Source of the DNA: Komarekiella atlantica HA4396-MV6
GTDB taxonomy: Bacteria; Cyanobacteriota; Cyanobacteriia; Cyanobacteriales; Nostocaceae
Assembly: GCA_019359395.1 (NCBI GenBank)
Contig: JAHHHK010000017.1
Location: 1-64,000 of the forward strand
Direction: 5' to 3'
Length of the DNA stretch: 64,000 nucleotides
Positions within the stretch are counted from its first letter, which is position 1. Each line of letters begins with the position of its first letter. The notes beneath the pieces are model-generated. The model saw only the letters and a list, made by a program, of their open reading frames with translations. It was not told the DNA's origin and ran no database searches. The translations under genes were made by a program, and so were the position numbers. This document shows positions 39,511 through 48,642 of the stretch, in pieces.

Positions 39511-40828
39511 GACGAACTTCGGTAATTTTTACCTTCACTAACTGCCCTTTGAGTTCGTTAATATCGCCAGTGAAGAAGGTAAGGCGATTACCGCCTGTGC
39601 GTCCCATTACCTGAGTTTTGTCTTTGGGGTTTTGGTCTTCTACTAGCACTTCTTCGATGCGTCCGAAATAACGTTGCGATCGCTCGGCGACTTTGACGTT
39701 GACTAGATGATTTAATCTTTGTAGGCGATCGCTTTTGACTTCTTCACTTAACTGATTTATCCACAAGGCGGCTGGTGTCCCTGGACGGGGCGAATATGCT
39801 GCTGTATTCAGCATGTCAAAGCCAATATCTTCCACCAGTTTCAAAGTATTTTCAAACTGTGCTTCTGTTTCTCCAGGGAAACCCACGATCGCATCGGCAC
39901 TAATTGACGCATCTGGCATATACTGCCGAATTGTATCGATAATCCGGCGATATTTCTCATGGGTATAACCCCGCGCCATTGCTTTCAAAAGTTCGTTATC
40001 CCCAGATTGGAAGGGAATATGAAAGTGTTTGCACACCTTGGGCAACTCGGCGCAAGCCCGAATCAGCCTCTCAGTGAAATAACGAGGGTGACTAGTAGCA
40101 AATCTTAGCCGCTCAATTCCTGGCACATCATGCACGTAGTAAAGCAAATCTGTAAAATTGTGCAGATGTCTACCTGCCGATGTTGCACCGGGTAAATCCC
40201 TACCATAAGCGTCAATATTTTGACCAAGTAGAGTTATTTCTTTGTAACCTTGGCGTCCTAGTTCTACCATTTCGGCGTGAATAGCTTCCGGTGTACGGGA
40301 TTGTTCCACTCCTCGCACATTTGGAACTACACAGTAAGTGCAGCGTTCGTTACAGCCGTAAATCACATTTACCCAAGCCGTCACTTGACTATCACGTCGC
40401 GGTTTGGTGATATCTTCGATGATATGAACTGGCTCGGTTGCTACAACTTGATTCCCGGCAAACACTGACTCCAGCAAATCTTTAAGACGGTTGGCGTGTT
40501 GTGGCCCCATTACTAAGTCTAATTCTGGGACTCGTCGCAACAGTGTCTCACCTTCTTGCTGGGCAACGCAACCAGCGACAATCAGAGTTAAATCTGTTTG
40601 CTCGTGCTTACGCTTTGCTTGTCTGCCTAGGTAAGAATAAACCTTTTGCTCGGCATTATCCCGAATCGTGCAAGTATTGTAGAGGATCAAATCTGCATTA
40701 TTCGGATCTTCTGACCACTCAAAGCCCATGTCTTCTAAAACGCCAGCCATGCGCTCTGAGTCAGCTTTATTCATTTGACAACCGAAAGTAGTAATGTGAT
40801 AGCGGCGTTTAGAAGTGGTCATGGGCAA
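39458..40828 (-). CDS. miaB: tRNA-2-methylthio-N6-dimethylallyladenosine synthase
   Basis: A 456-residue radical-SAM methylthiotransferase that adds a methylthio group to i6A37 of tRNAs reading UNN codons. The N-terminal UPF0004 domain holds the auxiliary cluster cysteines C17, C53 and C87; the radical-SAM cluster is C159-x3-C163-x2-C166 in '[13 protein letters not shown]'. The C-terminal TRAM domain (about 385-450) is present ('[18 protein letters not shown]', '[16 protein letters not shown]'). Length and motifs fit MiaB and not RimO or MtaB. Its 3' end is tandemly duplicated (39403-39510). It converges with the geosmin/encapsulin operon and stands alone otherwise. Confidence 0.95.
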   Translation of the reverse strand: MPMTTSKRRYHITTFGCQMNKADSERMAGVLEDMGFEWSEDPNNADLILYNTCTIRDNAEQKVYSYLGRQAKRKHEQTDLTLIVAGCVAQQEGETLLRRVPELDLVMGPQHANRLKDLLESVFAGNQVVATEPVHIIEDITKPRRDSQVTAWVNVIYGCNERCTYCVVPNVRGVEQSRTPEAIHAEMVELGRQGYKEITLLGQNIDAYGRDLPGATSAGRHLHNFTDLLYYVHDVPGIERLRFATSHPRYFTERLIRACAELPKVCKHFHIPFQSGDNELLKAMARGYTHEKYRRIIDTIRQYMPDASISADAIVGFPGETEAQFENTLKLVEDIGFDMLNTAAYSPRPGTPAALWINQLSEEVKSDRLQRLNHLVNVKVAERSQRYFGRIEEVLVEDQNPKDKTQVMGRTGGNRLTFFTGDINELKGQLVKVKITEVRPFSLTGSPVEVRQAIPV

Positions 40829-40840
40829 TTATGCTTAATC

Positions 40841-41035
40841 AGTGAACAGTCAACAGTAAACAGTAAACAGGTGGGGATTTAAATTTGAGTGAACAGTCAA
40901 CAGTAAACAGGTGGGGATTTAAATTTGCCAGATAGTGCCTGGCACTAATCGGCTTGAATCAGTGAACAGTCAACAGTAAACAGTAAACAGGTGGGGATTT
41001 AAATTTGTCAGATAGTGCCTGGTACTAATCGGCTT
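40841..41035. repeat. Direct repeats, AACAGTCAACAGTAAACAG family
   Basis: Three copies of a unit beginning AGTGAACAGTCAACAGTAAA start at 40841, 40888 and 40961. Two of them extend with AGGTGGGGATTTAAATTTG and a 'gatagtgcctgg' tail. An inverted piece (TGTTTACTGTTGACTGTTTA) lies at about 41098-41133 and runs into the end of the carotenoid oxygenase gene. The same family occurs at 54263-54465. Confidence 0.8.
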
Positions 41036-41122
41036 CGGGTTATTAGTGTTCAGTTGGAAGTGTCGTTCCCCGTAAACCCAATTACCTTGACTCATAACTG
41101 TTTACTGTTGACTGTTTACTGT

Positions 41123-42598
41123 TTACTGTTTACTGGCTGGGTTCCATGTACCGTGGAAGCTGTGGGGGATGACGCTGGGTAATCCGAGTTTGCAAACGGG
41201 TTCTTCGTCTAAGCGATCGCTATTAAATACCCAAATTTCACTACTATGAGTATTACCATCATAGACAACGGTGAGCACCCAACCTTGTTCAGGATTTTGG
41301 CTATCTTGGGCGTGGATGGGTTCACAAGGGTAGCGATTCGCTCCTAAGTCTGCTTCGGTGAGGGTTCCGGTTTTGTAGTCAAAACGAGCGATCGCCTCAA
41401 ACAATTCTTTGTCTATATCTGCTCTTTGGGGCAGCACTGAGATATAAGTATAACGCCAAGGCTGTCCAATTTGCGATCGCTGCACGACTGGAAACTCACA
41501 TTTACGGTTGACAATTTCCTGTGTTGTTGTCACTTTACCAGTTTGCGGATTGAGATGCACTTGCCATAGTGTCCCTTTTGCAACTGTGTGTGTTTCACCT
41601 GTAGCCACTTCTCTGAGAAACTCATTAGTTTGGTGAAAGTCGGAATATCGCACCACGTCCAAAATTATCGAGCCATCTTTGTCCTCATAACCATTGCCAA
41701 AATGCCATTGGAACCAAGGATCAGTTTCGCCGCGACTAATGAGGGATAGGTTTTCGCGATCAAAGATTAACACCTGAGTTCCTAACTGAGGTTCCCACAA
41801 TAAAGCTTCACTGAAGGTAGTTAGACCTAGTAAAGTTGACAGTGTTTTCATCCCCATTGGTGGAACAAAGAACACGAGATACTTTTGAGTCAGGATAAAA
41901 TCATGTACTACTGAGTAGCGATCTAGCTTAAAAGCGGATTTTTGGATAATCTTACCAGTGTGATCGCTCTTGTAGAGATTCAGTTGTGCAAAAGCTCCTA
42001 TACTGATCCCAAAATTAAAAATCTCGCCTGTGCGGAAATCGCGCTTGTAATGAGCCGAATAGGGTAATCCTTTGTCCAAAGCACCTAAGTCATCTAATCC
42101 TTTGGTTTCTAGAGTTTGCAAATCTAAGGCGTAAGGCTTGGTTGCTTCCCACAAAGCCAAAAGTTTATCAGGTAAAGCCAAGACTGAAGTATTGGCTGCG
42201 TTTTTTATCTGCTGATTCCAGCGCTTCCAGATTGGCCCTGGAGTGTGTGTACCATAGACGGTGTAGAGGAATTTATCGGCTTGAGTTTCAGCTTCGTATT
42301 CTGCTGTTTTTACGTAGCGATAAACTCCCGTTGCTCCTGCATCGGTAAAATGGACGCCGAGAATTGCCCCATCTCCATCAAACCAGTGTCCCACTCGGAT
42401 GCCGCCGCGTTCTAGCCGTGCGGGGCCATTGCGGTAAAGTGAACCACGTAAGCCATCTGGAATTTTACCGGAGATAATTGGTAGCTGAGTAGGGGAAAAT
42501 TCTTCTGCGGGTTCGGCGATCGCACCTGCCCAAGCTCTTTTTGTTGACTTTTTGCTAATTGTCTGCATATAAAATGTATTGTTATAAATATGAGACAC
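41123..42598 (-). CDS. Apocarotenoid-15,15'-oxygenase / carotenoid cleavage oxygenase
   Basis: A 491-residue seven-bladed beta-propeller oxygenase. The four Fe-binding histidines are present: H183 (SAHYK), H232 (VVHDF), H299 (FQWHFGN) and H482 (FHGTW), at positions very close to those of the Synechocystis enzyme ACO. It would cleave apocarotenals to give retinal and related aldehydes. An alternative start is the ATG at 42565 (MQTISKK). The protein appears full length, but its final 'SKQ' and stop codon lie within repeat sequence of the AACAGTAAACAG family. The neighbouring genes are miaB upstream on the map and a globin on the other strand, with no obvious operon partner. Confidence 0.92.
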   Translation of the reverse strand: MSHIYNNTFYMQTISKKSTKRAWAGAIAEPAEEFSPTQLPIISGKIPDGLRGSLYRNGPARLERGGIRVGHWFDGDGAILGVHFTDAGATGVYRYVKTAEYEAETQADKFLYTVYGTHTPGPIWKRWNQQIKNAANTSVLALPDKLLALWEATKPYALDLQTLETKGLDDLGALDKGLPYSAHYKRDFRTGEIFNFGISIGAFAQLNLYKSDHTGKIIQKSAFKLDRYSVVHDFILTQKYLVFFVPPMGMKTLSTLLGLTTFSEALLWEPQLGTQVLIFDRENLSLISRGETDPWFQWHFGNGYEDKDGSIILDVVRYSDFHQTNEFLREVATGETHTVAKGTLWQVHLNPQTGKVTTTQEIVNRKCEFPVVQRSQIGQPWRYTYISVLPQRADIDKELFEAIARFDYKTGTLTEADLGANRYPCEPIHAQDSQNPEQGWVLTVVYDGNTHSSEIWVFNSDRLDEEPVCKLGLPSVIPHSFHGTWNPASKQ

Positions 42599-42861
42599 AC
42601 ATATAACTGCATTCTACTATTGTTATATTTGTTGCGATTAGTTAACAATGCCTCTGACTACAGGTAGAGCCTCAATATTACTCGGTTAAGCGTTTTGAAC
42701 TTAGAATTTCGTTTTGGGAAAAGGTTAAAGGGTAAGGGTTAAAGGTTTTTTCTTTCCCTTTTTCCCTTCTTTTTAATCGACAAGTATTGGGTAGAGCCTT
42801 ACTTTTAGAGTAAATGTCTGGCTAGAGTCACAGAATCTTTTGTACTTATTTGAAAATTCTC

Positions 42862-43113
42862 CAAGTTCCGAGTTCTGAGGTCGAAGTTCCGAGTTCTGAG
42901 CACGAAGTTTCGAGTTCCGAACATGAAGTTTCGAGTTCCGAACATGAAGTTCCGAGTTCCGAACATGAAGTTCCGAGTTCTGAGCATGAAATTCCGAGTT
43001 CCGAACATGAAATTCCGAGTTCTGAGCACGAAGTTCCGAGTTCTGAGCACGAAGTTCCGAGTTCTGAACATGAAGTTCCGAGTTCTAAGGTCGAAGTTCC
43101 GAGTTCTGAGCAC
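42862..43113. repeat. 12-copy, 21-bp tandem repeat
   Basis: Twelve units of 21 bases, typified by GAAGTTCCGAGTTCTGAGCA plus C, with small variations (CTGAG/CCGAA, CAC/CAT/GTC). Because 21 is a multiple of three, several frames stay open and read as heptads such as EVPSSEH; I take these as artefacts. The array lies between the divergent carotenoid oxygenase and globin genes, ending about 130 bases before the globin start. The rest of the 42599-43242 gap is AT-rich with a purine/pyrimidine-rich patch near 42715-42775. Confidence 0.9.
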
Positions 43114-43242
43114 GAAAGGTAGAAAGTTCTTCTTCTACACCCAGCCCTAACAAGGATTTCACTCCTTATCTGAGCTAGCTCATAGTAACAAATAGAAAGA
43201 ACCACTAAATTGAAATCAACATTCAAAGTGGTTCGAGAGACT

Positions 43243-43701
43243 ATGATTAGCCAACAAACAATAAATATCGTCAAGTCTACAGCACCGAGCTTAAAAAAGC
43301 ACGGTCAGCAAATCACAACTCGCATGTATGAAATCATGTTTCGGAACCATCCTGAAATCAAAGAACAATTTGATATGTCTGCTCAAGCAGATGGTTCTCA
43401 GCCTACAAGGTTAGCTACAGCAGTTTATGGTTATGCTACCCAAATTGATAATCTACCTGCTTTAAAATCAATGGTTGAAAAAATTGCTCATCGCCATGTG
43501 CAGACCCATGTTTTACCAGAGCAGTATCCTATTGTAGGAGAGAGTTTGCTGCAAGCAATGAAAGATGTGTTGGGACAAGCAGCTACAGAAGAAGTAATGT
43601 CAGCTTGGACTGAAGCTTATCAAGCATTAGCTGAAGTCTTTATCAATAGGGAACATGATATATATGTGGATGATTTGGATAAATTATCTGTGCAAAAATG
43701 A
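43243..43701 (+). CDS. Single-domain globin, flavohaemoglobin-like
   Basis: A 152-residue haem globin matching the N-terminal domain of flavohaemoglobins but lacking the FAD/NAD reductase part. Visible positions: Tyr B10 in 'TTRMYEIMF', Phe CD1 in 'KEQFDMS', Gln at E7 in 'GSQPTRLA', and proximal His F8 in 'AHRHVQTHVLPEQYPIVG'. This set is typical of O2/NO-reacting (dioxygenase-type) globins, which need a separate reductase. The chosen ATG follows GAGA at 43235-43238; the frame is open back to a TTG at 43210. The 21-bp tandem array lies in its upstream region. It converges with the DUF2330 gene. Confidence 0.9.
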   Translation: MISQQTINIVKSTAPSLKKHGQQITTRMYEIMFRNHPEIKEQFDMSAQADGSQPTRLATAVYGYATQIDNLPALKSMVEKIAHRHVQTHVLPEQYPIVGESLLQAMKDVLGQAATEEVMSAWTEAYQALAEVFINREHDIYVDDLDKLSVQK

Positions 43702-43742
43702 ATAATCTATTTGCCGTTACACACAACTCCTTTTTCAGCTAA

Positions 43743-45107
43743 CTATAATCTGAGCCAGGACAATAAATTATCCCACCAAGAATATGTCAAATTCCCCACA
43801 TTCAGCTTCATTTTGTTGCGAATGTCTTGGATATTCCAGTTAGTTAACTTAGCGAGAGTTTGCGCCTCTTGTTCAAAACGCTTAGGCAAAGACCGCTTGT
43901 ATTCTCTGCCTGCTTGACATTGGATTTCTCCAGTAAACGGATGTTGTAGAACATAACGCCCTTGGAAAGATTCACGGTTGGAGGTTTGTAGAAATGTCGG
44001 ATCTTCAGGGAATTTGTCGCGGGTATAGCGGATGTGCAGACGGGTAATGAAGACATTACTGCTAGGAGAACGACGAAAGCCGGGGGATACTGGCACATTA
44101 CTAGAATTATTATCCAACCAAAATACGCCTGCTTGCTTCAGTTCTTCTTGAGTCAAAGGCTCGGCAGAACAAGGATCGCAATTACCCATATCCCAAGCGT
44201 ATTCTAAGAAACCGACTTTCCGGTCTTCTTTAGTGTAGGCAGTTTGGAACATGGACTTGTAGAATTCACCAAATTCATCTTTAACAAACAGAGGAATATT
44301 GGTGTTGGAGGGGATTTTTACCGTCCGGTAATTAGTGATTTCAGCCTCTCCTTTGGGCGAGAGGATATAGACAATTAAATCCTGCTCGGTAGTAGCATTG
44401 ATCATGCCCAAACGAATTGGCAGCATGAACTTGGGTGATTGATAAGAAATTTGCAGCGGACGGAGGAATTGATAGCCAGATTGCTCAAATTTATCCAGAT
44501 TAACTTTGGCAACAAAGAACTTCATCGAGGAGCGGATGTAAGGCTGAAGTAACTGTTTCGCACCTCTGGGGATTTTGTAGCCGTTGCGTTTGAGCCAAGT
44601 TTCTAGTCCACCAGATTCTTTTGCACTCAGGATCAAAATGTCGTATTCGCCGACGTTGAAACGTGCTTCGACTGTAACACCTAAGCTGGCATCGCCCCTC
44701 GTCCTACCTCCTTCATTTGCTGCTGTTGGTGCTGGTGCTGCTTGCATTACCCGATCATAAGCTGGCTCACAAGGGTCAGAGTCAAAGTATTCCACCAATC
44801 GCGGCGCACTAAAAGCATCCAGGCGTTCGATAATTTTGGGTTCAGCTACACGAACTTGCTCTTTTTGCAACACCGTCGGAACAGGTATCACCATCGCAAA
44901 ATCTTTGACCTCGCCTTGGAAGTCGTTAGCCATCGTTAGGACAGTGCGATCGCCATCTCGCGCGATCGCCACCTGAGAAGCTTTGTTATACAGTTTCGTA
45001 TCAGCTTTGGCTACATAAAACCCACAAAATGCCCAAGCTGCGGGCGTAAAGCATAGCACAGCCACAACCGCCAGTAATAATGATGTCAAGACTCGAAAAA
45101 GCTTCAT
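43743..45107 (-). CDS. DUF2330 domain secreted protein
   Basis: A 454-residue protein with a clear Sec signal peptide ('LLLAVVAVLCFTPAAWA', about residues 10-27), then the DUF2330 domain that begins 'FCGFYVAKADTKLYNKAS'. Motifs include 'DFAMVIPVPTV', 'YDILILSAKESGGLETWLKRNGY' read in parts, and paired cysteines in 'WDMGNCDPCSAEPL' and elsewhere. A C-terminal hydrophobic piece ('YSWWDNLLSWL') may contact the membrane. Function is unknown. It is downstream of the RnfD-like membrane gene on the same strand, which suggests a redox or membrane-linked role, but a repeat cluster separates them. Confidence 0.85.
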   Translation of the reverse strand: MKLFRVLTSLLLAVVAVLCFTPAAWAFCGFYVAKADTKLYNKASQVAIARDGDRTVLTMANDFQGEVKDFAMVIPVPTVLQKEQVRVAEPKIIERLDAFSAPRLVEYFDSDPCEPAYDRVMQAAPAPTAANEGGRTRGDASLGVTVEARFNVGEYDILILSAKESGGLETWLKRNGYKIPRGAKQLLQPYIRSSMKFFVAKVNLDKFEQSGYQFLRPLQISYQSPKFMLPIRLGMINATTEQDLIVYILSPKGEAEITNYRTVKIPSNTNIPLFVKDEFGEFYKSMFQTAYTKEDRKVGFLEYAWDMGNCDPCSAEPLTQEELKQAGVFWLDNNSSNVPVSPGFRRSPSSNVFITRLHIRYTRDKFPEDPTFLQTSNRESFQGRYVLQHPFTGEIQCQAGREYKRSLPKRFEQEAQTLAKLTNWNIQDIRNKMKLNVGNLTYSWWDNLLSWLRL

Positions 45108-45134
45108 TTTATACCTCTATAAATAAATGGTGAG

Positions 45135-45260
45135 TCAAGAGTAGAGACGCGATTCATCGCGTCTGTACAAGAGTCAAGAGTAGAGACGCGATTCATCGCG
45201 TCTGTACAAGAGTCAAGAGTAGAGACACGATTCATCGCGTCTGTGCAAGAGTCAAGAGTT
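45135..45260. repeat. Tandem 39-bp palindromic repeat inside a gene pair
   Basis: Units start at 45135, 45174 and 45213 with a partial fourth at 45252. It is the same family as 1906-2054, but the core is GACGCGATTCATCGCGTC, which breaks the symmetry at the centre. The array sits between the RnfD-like gene and DUF2330. Confidence 0.85.
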
Positions 45261-45270
45261 AATAATTTTC

Positions 45271-46092
45271 TCATTGTCCCCCCTGCTCCCACTCCCCCAG
45301 TCCCCCGTCCTTTGGCCAAGAAAATTGTGCGCCCAACCAGAGAAAATCTAGGAGTATGGTCAACGGGGCTAGAGCGAATAGCGCCCAAAAAACTGCTGTC
45401 GGAACAAAGAAATAATTCCGCAGAATAAAAGTGAAGATGGCGATGCATGTCGCCCAAATTACACGCCCGATTCGAGCATTGGGAATAGACCGGGGATCTG
45501 TAACCATAAATAGGGCAAACAGTAGCAAAGACCCGCTCATTAAACGATGCCAGTAAACGTCCCAAGTCCAACCCAGCCAGAGGTTGCGAATCGCCTCCAG
45601 CAAAGAATACGTACCCAAAAAAGCTGCTGTGGTGTCCCAGCGACCAACTCGCTGCAAAATCATCCCGCCAGTCCCAGCAAATAACAGTCCATACCACCAT
45701 TCCTCGCCCCACTGTCCCGGCGAAACCCAAGCATCGGGTGTCAGAATTAAGGCACAGATGATACCAAAATTGGCGGGATTGAAGAAATGCTTCTCACCAA
45801 CTTGGAAAAGAAATTTGCTGGCGATCGCACTTGCTGCGGCGATTGCCATTGTCGTCCAATGATCTGCCCGCAAAAGCAAGCTGAGTCCCAAAGAAGTAAT
45901 TAAAGCGCTGCGAAAATTCATCATTTGTTCTTTGCTAGTGACAAATGAGAATATCCATTGCGTTACTAAACAAGTAGCGATCGCCACCCCAATCAACTCT
46001 GGTCGCAGCGTCCAGTCTCTCGTACTAATTCCCAAGACCAAAAACAAGCCCAAAAATAGAATTTGATAATCGCGTATATCTTTAAGCAGCAT
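45271..46092 (-). CDS. RnfD/NqrB-like integral membrane protein
   Basis: A 273-residue polytopic membrane protein resembling subunit D of Rnf or subunit B of Na+-NQR electron-transport complexes. About eight helices are visible, with 'SALITSLGLSLLLRAD', 'KHFFNPANFGI', 'GTYSLLEA' and 'FMVTDPRSIPNARIGR', the last two recalling the conserved 'TDP' region near the FMN-binding loop of NqrB/RnfD. No other Rnf or Nqr subunit lies nearby. The last residues (LGEWEQGGQ) come from a simple repeat. It precedes DUF2330 on the same strand with a 163-base gap. Function is unknown; covalent flavin or quinone binding is only possible. Confidence 0.85.
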   Translation of the reverse strand: MLLKDIRDYQILFLGLFLVLGISTRDWTLRPELIGVAIATCLVTQWIFSFVTSKEQMMNFRSALITSLGLSLLLRADHWTTMAIAAASAIASKFLFQVGEKHFFNPANFGIICALILTPDAWVSPGQWGEEWWYGLLFAGTGGMILQRVGRWDTTAAFLGTYSLLEAIRNLWLGWTWDVYWHRLMSGSLLLFALFMVTDPRSIPNARIGRVIWATCIAIFTFILRNYFFVPTAVFWALFALAPLTILLDFLWLGAQFSWPKDGGLGEWEQGGQ

Positions 46093-46271
46093 TACCCCAT
46101 AATTCCGGGATTTCCCTGAGATTTGTCATCAATCTAGACGAATAAAAGCTAAAACGATGTTGTTGTTACAGATTTTGTTACAAAACTGGAAATAAAACTT
46201 ACAAAGCGGGTAGTGCACGGGACATTTCATGCTATGTATATGACTTACTTTTATAGTAAATTTCATATAAA

Positions 46272-46646
46272 ATGGACGATGATGAGGATATTACAGAAAT
46301 TCCTTTACGACCTCTGGTTTGGATGGGAGACTCTCTCAAAAATATCCGCTTATTTCCTGAAGAGGTACGTGCATCAGTAGGTTATGCGCTGCAATTGGTG
46401 CAAGCAGGGGAAACACCAATGGATGCCAAGCTTTTTAAAGGGGTTGGAAGTGGCGTGTATGAAATCGTCAAACGCTACGATACCGATACTTACAGGGCAG
46501 TCTATGCGGTAAAGATTGGAGAGAAAATTTATGTCCTGCACGCTTTTCAGAAGAAATCGAAGCAGGGGATTAAAACTCCACAGGCTGATGTTGATCTGAT
46601 TAAACAACGTTATAAAGACGCGGTAGCCAGGGAGAAAGAACAATGA
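46272..46646 (+). CDS. RelE/HigB-like (Gp49 family) toxin
   Basis: A 124-residue protein of the phage-derived Gp49-like/HigB family. Typical stretches are 'RPLVWMGDSLKNIRLFPEEV', 'LFKGVGSGVYEIV', 'YRAVYAVKIGEKIYVLHAFQKKS' and a basic helix at the C-terminus. Members are ribosome-associated mRNA interferases. It overlaps the antitoxin gene by four bases (ATGA at 46643-46646), so the toxin comes first, as in higBA. Confidence 0.88.
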   Translation: MDDDEDITEIPLRPLVWMGDSLKNIRLFPEEVRASVGYALQLVQAGETPMDAKLFKGVGSGVYEIVKRYDTDTYRAVYAVKIGEKIYVLHAFQKKSKQGIKTPQADVDLIKQRYKDAVAREKEQ

Positions 46647-46969
46647 CACAGGAACCCGTTTTTGAAGAAAGCAGTGGCAACGTATTCGCTGACCTCGGTT
46701 TAAAGGATGCTTCGGAACTTTTTATGCGGGGCAAGATAGGAATTCAGGTACTCCGCCTCCTCTCTCAACGCAACCTGAAACAGCGTGAAATCAGCGAACT
46801 TCTTGGCATTCCCCAGCCAGAAGTATCTCATTTGATGAAAGGAGAGTTTCAACGGTTCAGCGAGGGCAAACTTCTCATTTTCCTCAAGCGACTCGATACG
46901 GAAATCACCTTACATCTTCGCCCTCGTTATGCGCCGGGCCAATCTGCTGAAACTGTGATATCGCTATAG
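46643..46969 (+). CDS. HigA-like XRE-family antitoxin
   Basis: A 108-residue antitoxin with an XRE helix-turn-helix at about residues 38-75 ('LLSQRNLKQREISELLGIPQ', 'EVSHLMKG') and a C-terminal beta-like tail. It should neutralise the upstream toxin and repress the shared promoter. It overlaps the toxin gene by four bases. The pair is complete, with no disruption, and lies between a repeat-bearing gene pair and a deacetylase gene. Confidence 0.88.
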   Translation: MTQEPVFEESSGNVFADLGLKDASELFMRGKIGIQVLRLLSQRNLKQREISELLGIPQPEVSHLMKGEFQRFSEGKLLIFLKRLDTEITLHLRPRYAPGQSAETVISL

Positions 46970-47106
46970 GGCAGGATGGAAGACATATTGGGTTTGAGTT
47001 TAGAACAAACCAGGATTTATCAATGTCACAATAAAATAAAATCACATAGACTGCTCGTAAACAGAAAACTAAGCTTACGTTCCAGAACAAGATCCTCAAA
47101 GCGAAG

Positions 47107-47793
47107 ATGCAGCTAGCGCCCTTTTTTCCGATTTTTTACCGTATTCTTCAACCAACGTTTCCCAACTGCCTTTGGGGTGGCGATCGCAATTCCAAAATGA
47201 TCGCACTAACATTTGATGATGGCCCTCATCCTCAATACACGCCTCAAGTATTGGCAGTTTTAGACCGCTACAATATTAAAGCCAGTTTTTTTTGGTTGGG
47301 TGCTTGCGTCAACCGTTCACCAGCGATCGCCAAAGCAGTAAGCGATCGCGGACACTGGATAGGATTGCATGGCTATGATCATCGCTCTTTTCCCATGCTT
47401 TCCCCAATTGACCTCAAGGATAGTTTAGAAAAAACCCAAGTTGCAATCTATGATGCCTGCAACTTACTACCTGAACAAGTGCGCGATGTCCGTCCTCCCA
47501 ATGGTTTATTCACACCCACAACTTTAAAACTATTTCTTCAGTGGAATTACCGTCCTGTTATGTGGAGTGTTGTACCAGAAGACTGGGTAAGACCAGGTGT
47601 TAACACAGTAGTGCAGCGAGTTGTTGAGCAAGTAAAAAACGGTTCAATGATTGTCTTGCATGATGGTGCATGCGGTGGACAAGATGTTGCAGCCACAATC
47701 AAAATCCTTATTCCTCAACTGCTACAACAAGGTTATGAATTTGTGACTGTTAATACCCTATGGCAGCAAGTTACAACCAATCCTCTGTGGTAA
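47107..47793 (+). CDS. Polysaccharide deacetylase (CE4/NodB)
   Basis: A 228-residue CE4 esterase. Motif 1 is 'ALTFDDGPHP' (catalytic and metal Asp pair), motif 2 'HGYDHRSF' (metal histidines), motif 3 'VRPPNGLFTP', motif 4 'VVPEDWVRPG', and motif 5 'SMIVLHDG'. It would remove N-acetyl groups from a GlcNAc-containing polymer, with peptidoglycan or exopolysaccharide as candidates. No clear signal peptide is seen; the N-terminus 'MQLAPFFPIFYRIL' is moderately hydrophobic. It is a single gene after the toxin-antitoxin pair. Confidence 0.92.
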   Translation: MQLAPFFPIFYRILQPTFPNCLWGGDRNSKMIALTFDDGPHPQYTPQVLAVLDRYNIKASFFWLGACVNRSPAIAKAVSDRGHWIGLHGYDHRSFPMLSPIDLKDSLEKTQVAIYDACNLLPEQVRDVRPPNGLFTPTTLKLFLQWNYRPVMWSVVPEDWVRPGVNTVVQRVVEQVKNGSMIVLHDGACGGQDVAATIKILIPQLLQQGYEFVTVNTLWQQVTTNPLW

Positions 47794-47863
47794 CGCATTT
47801 GAGAGCTAATCTCACTCCCAAAGTAAAATTAAGTACAGTTTCAAGCAAGAATACAAACTTCAA

Positions 47864-48286
47864 TCAACAATGACAATCAATTGCAGCCACCATCTTTTCT
47901 TGATGTTGGTATAAAAGATTTCGGAACTCTTGTAGCCATTCTTCGCTGGACTTTCCTTGACAATCATGCCACTTTCCATCAGGGGTAACGATAGCGTATG
48001 AAACTAAATCAGGCACTAGGGTAGAGATAGGGCGAATATTGTCTTCTGATTGCACAACATCTAGCCCGTATCGACGTTGAAATTCTTCGGGGTTGAGATT
48101 GTAATGCTGCTCCTTACCCGAAATGATGCCATCATATCGACCACCAATCACAAATCCGTCACATTTTGCTTGCGAAGATGGATTATCTTCATCTGCTTCA
48201 AAGTATGGCATCATCAATTCTTCAGCTTTTTTGCTGAGGTTTGGTTCTGTGTGATCAATAATCACAAGTGTTAGAAAATGGCTCAT
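47864..48286 (-). CDS. Hypothetical protein
   Basis: A 140-residue soluble protein of unknown function. Possibly meaningful stretches are 'CDGFVIGGRYDGIISGKEQ' and 'VSYAIVTPDGKWHDC', reminiscent of small proteins found across bacteria and phages with a 'GGRWDG...TPDG.W' pattern. No membrane segment. The C-terminus has two Cys and a His (DCHC). It converges with the deacetylase gene. Confidence 0.65.
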   Translation of the reverse strand: MSHFLTLVIIDHTEPNLSKKAEELMMPYFEADEDNPSSQAKCDGFVIGGRYDGIISGKEQHYNLNPEEFQRRYGLDVVQSEDNIRPISTLVPDLVSYAIVTPDGKWHDCQGKSSEEWLQEFRNLLYQHQEKMVAAIDCHC

Positions 48287-48310
48287 ATCTAAGCAGGTAA
48301 AGTTGTAATT

Positions 48311-48440
48311 ATTAGACCTCTTGCAAAAGTCCGAAAACTATTAGTGTCATTCTGACCAGAACGTAGTGGAGGGAAGAATCTCCGAGATGTTTCGCTCCGC
48401 TCAACATGACAATTTAAGCATTTATGCAAGAGGTCTATTA
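48311..48440. mobile_element. 130-bp MITE with TATTAGACCTCTTGCA ends
   Basis: Terminal inverted repeats: TATTAGACCTCTTGCA at 48311-48326 and its complement TGCAAGAGGTCTATTA at 48425-48440, one mismatch. The interior holds a second inverted pair (GTCAT near 48346, ATGAC near 48405). It has no coding capacity. A relative with the same ends is at 49955-50442. The flanking bases to 48642 are AT-rich and empty. Confidence 0.8.
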
Positions 48441-48642
48441 CTGTTGTAAAAGATATCTTATAACTTATGGAATTTGCAATATTTTAGCAAACGAAGGTAA
48501 TAAAAACGATTTAATTGCTTTGATGAGCGATCGCACTAACACTAAATGTTAGACGGTTGTCAGCCGGAGTTAATAACGGAATTTTTTGTAGTAACAACCG
48601 CTTTTTAAAGTTCAAAATTAAAACTCAGTACTCAAAGTAGCT

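Noticed and set aside
40841-41035. CRISPR array
   Set aside because: The three repeats are irregularly spaced and the intervening sequence is itself repeated; no cas genes.
42850-43122. Heptad-repeat ORFs on both strands (EVPSSEH, CSELGTS, RTRNFVL patterns)
   Set aside because: Open on several frames at once because the repeat is 21 bp long and lacks stops; DNA repeat, not a coiled-coil gene.
45104-45730. 208-codon minus-strand ORF overlapping the RnfD-like gene
   Set aside because: Its end is repeat-coded and the rest is the wrong frame of the RnfD-like gene, whose membrane helices and motifs are clear.
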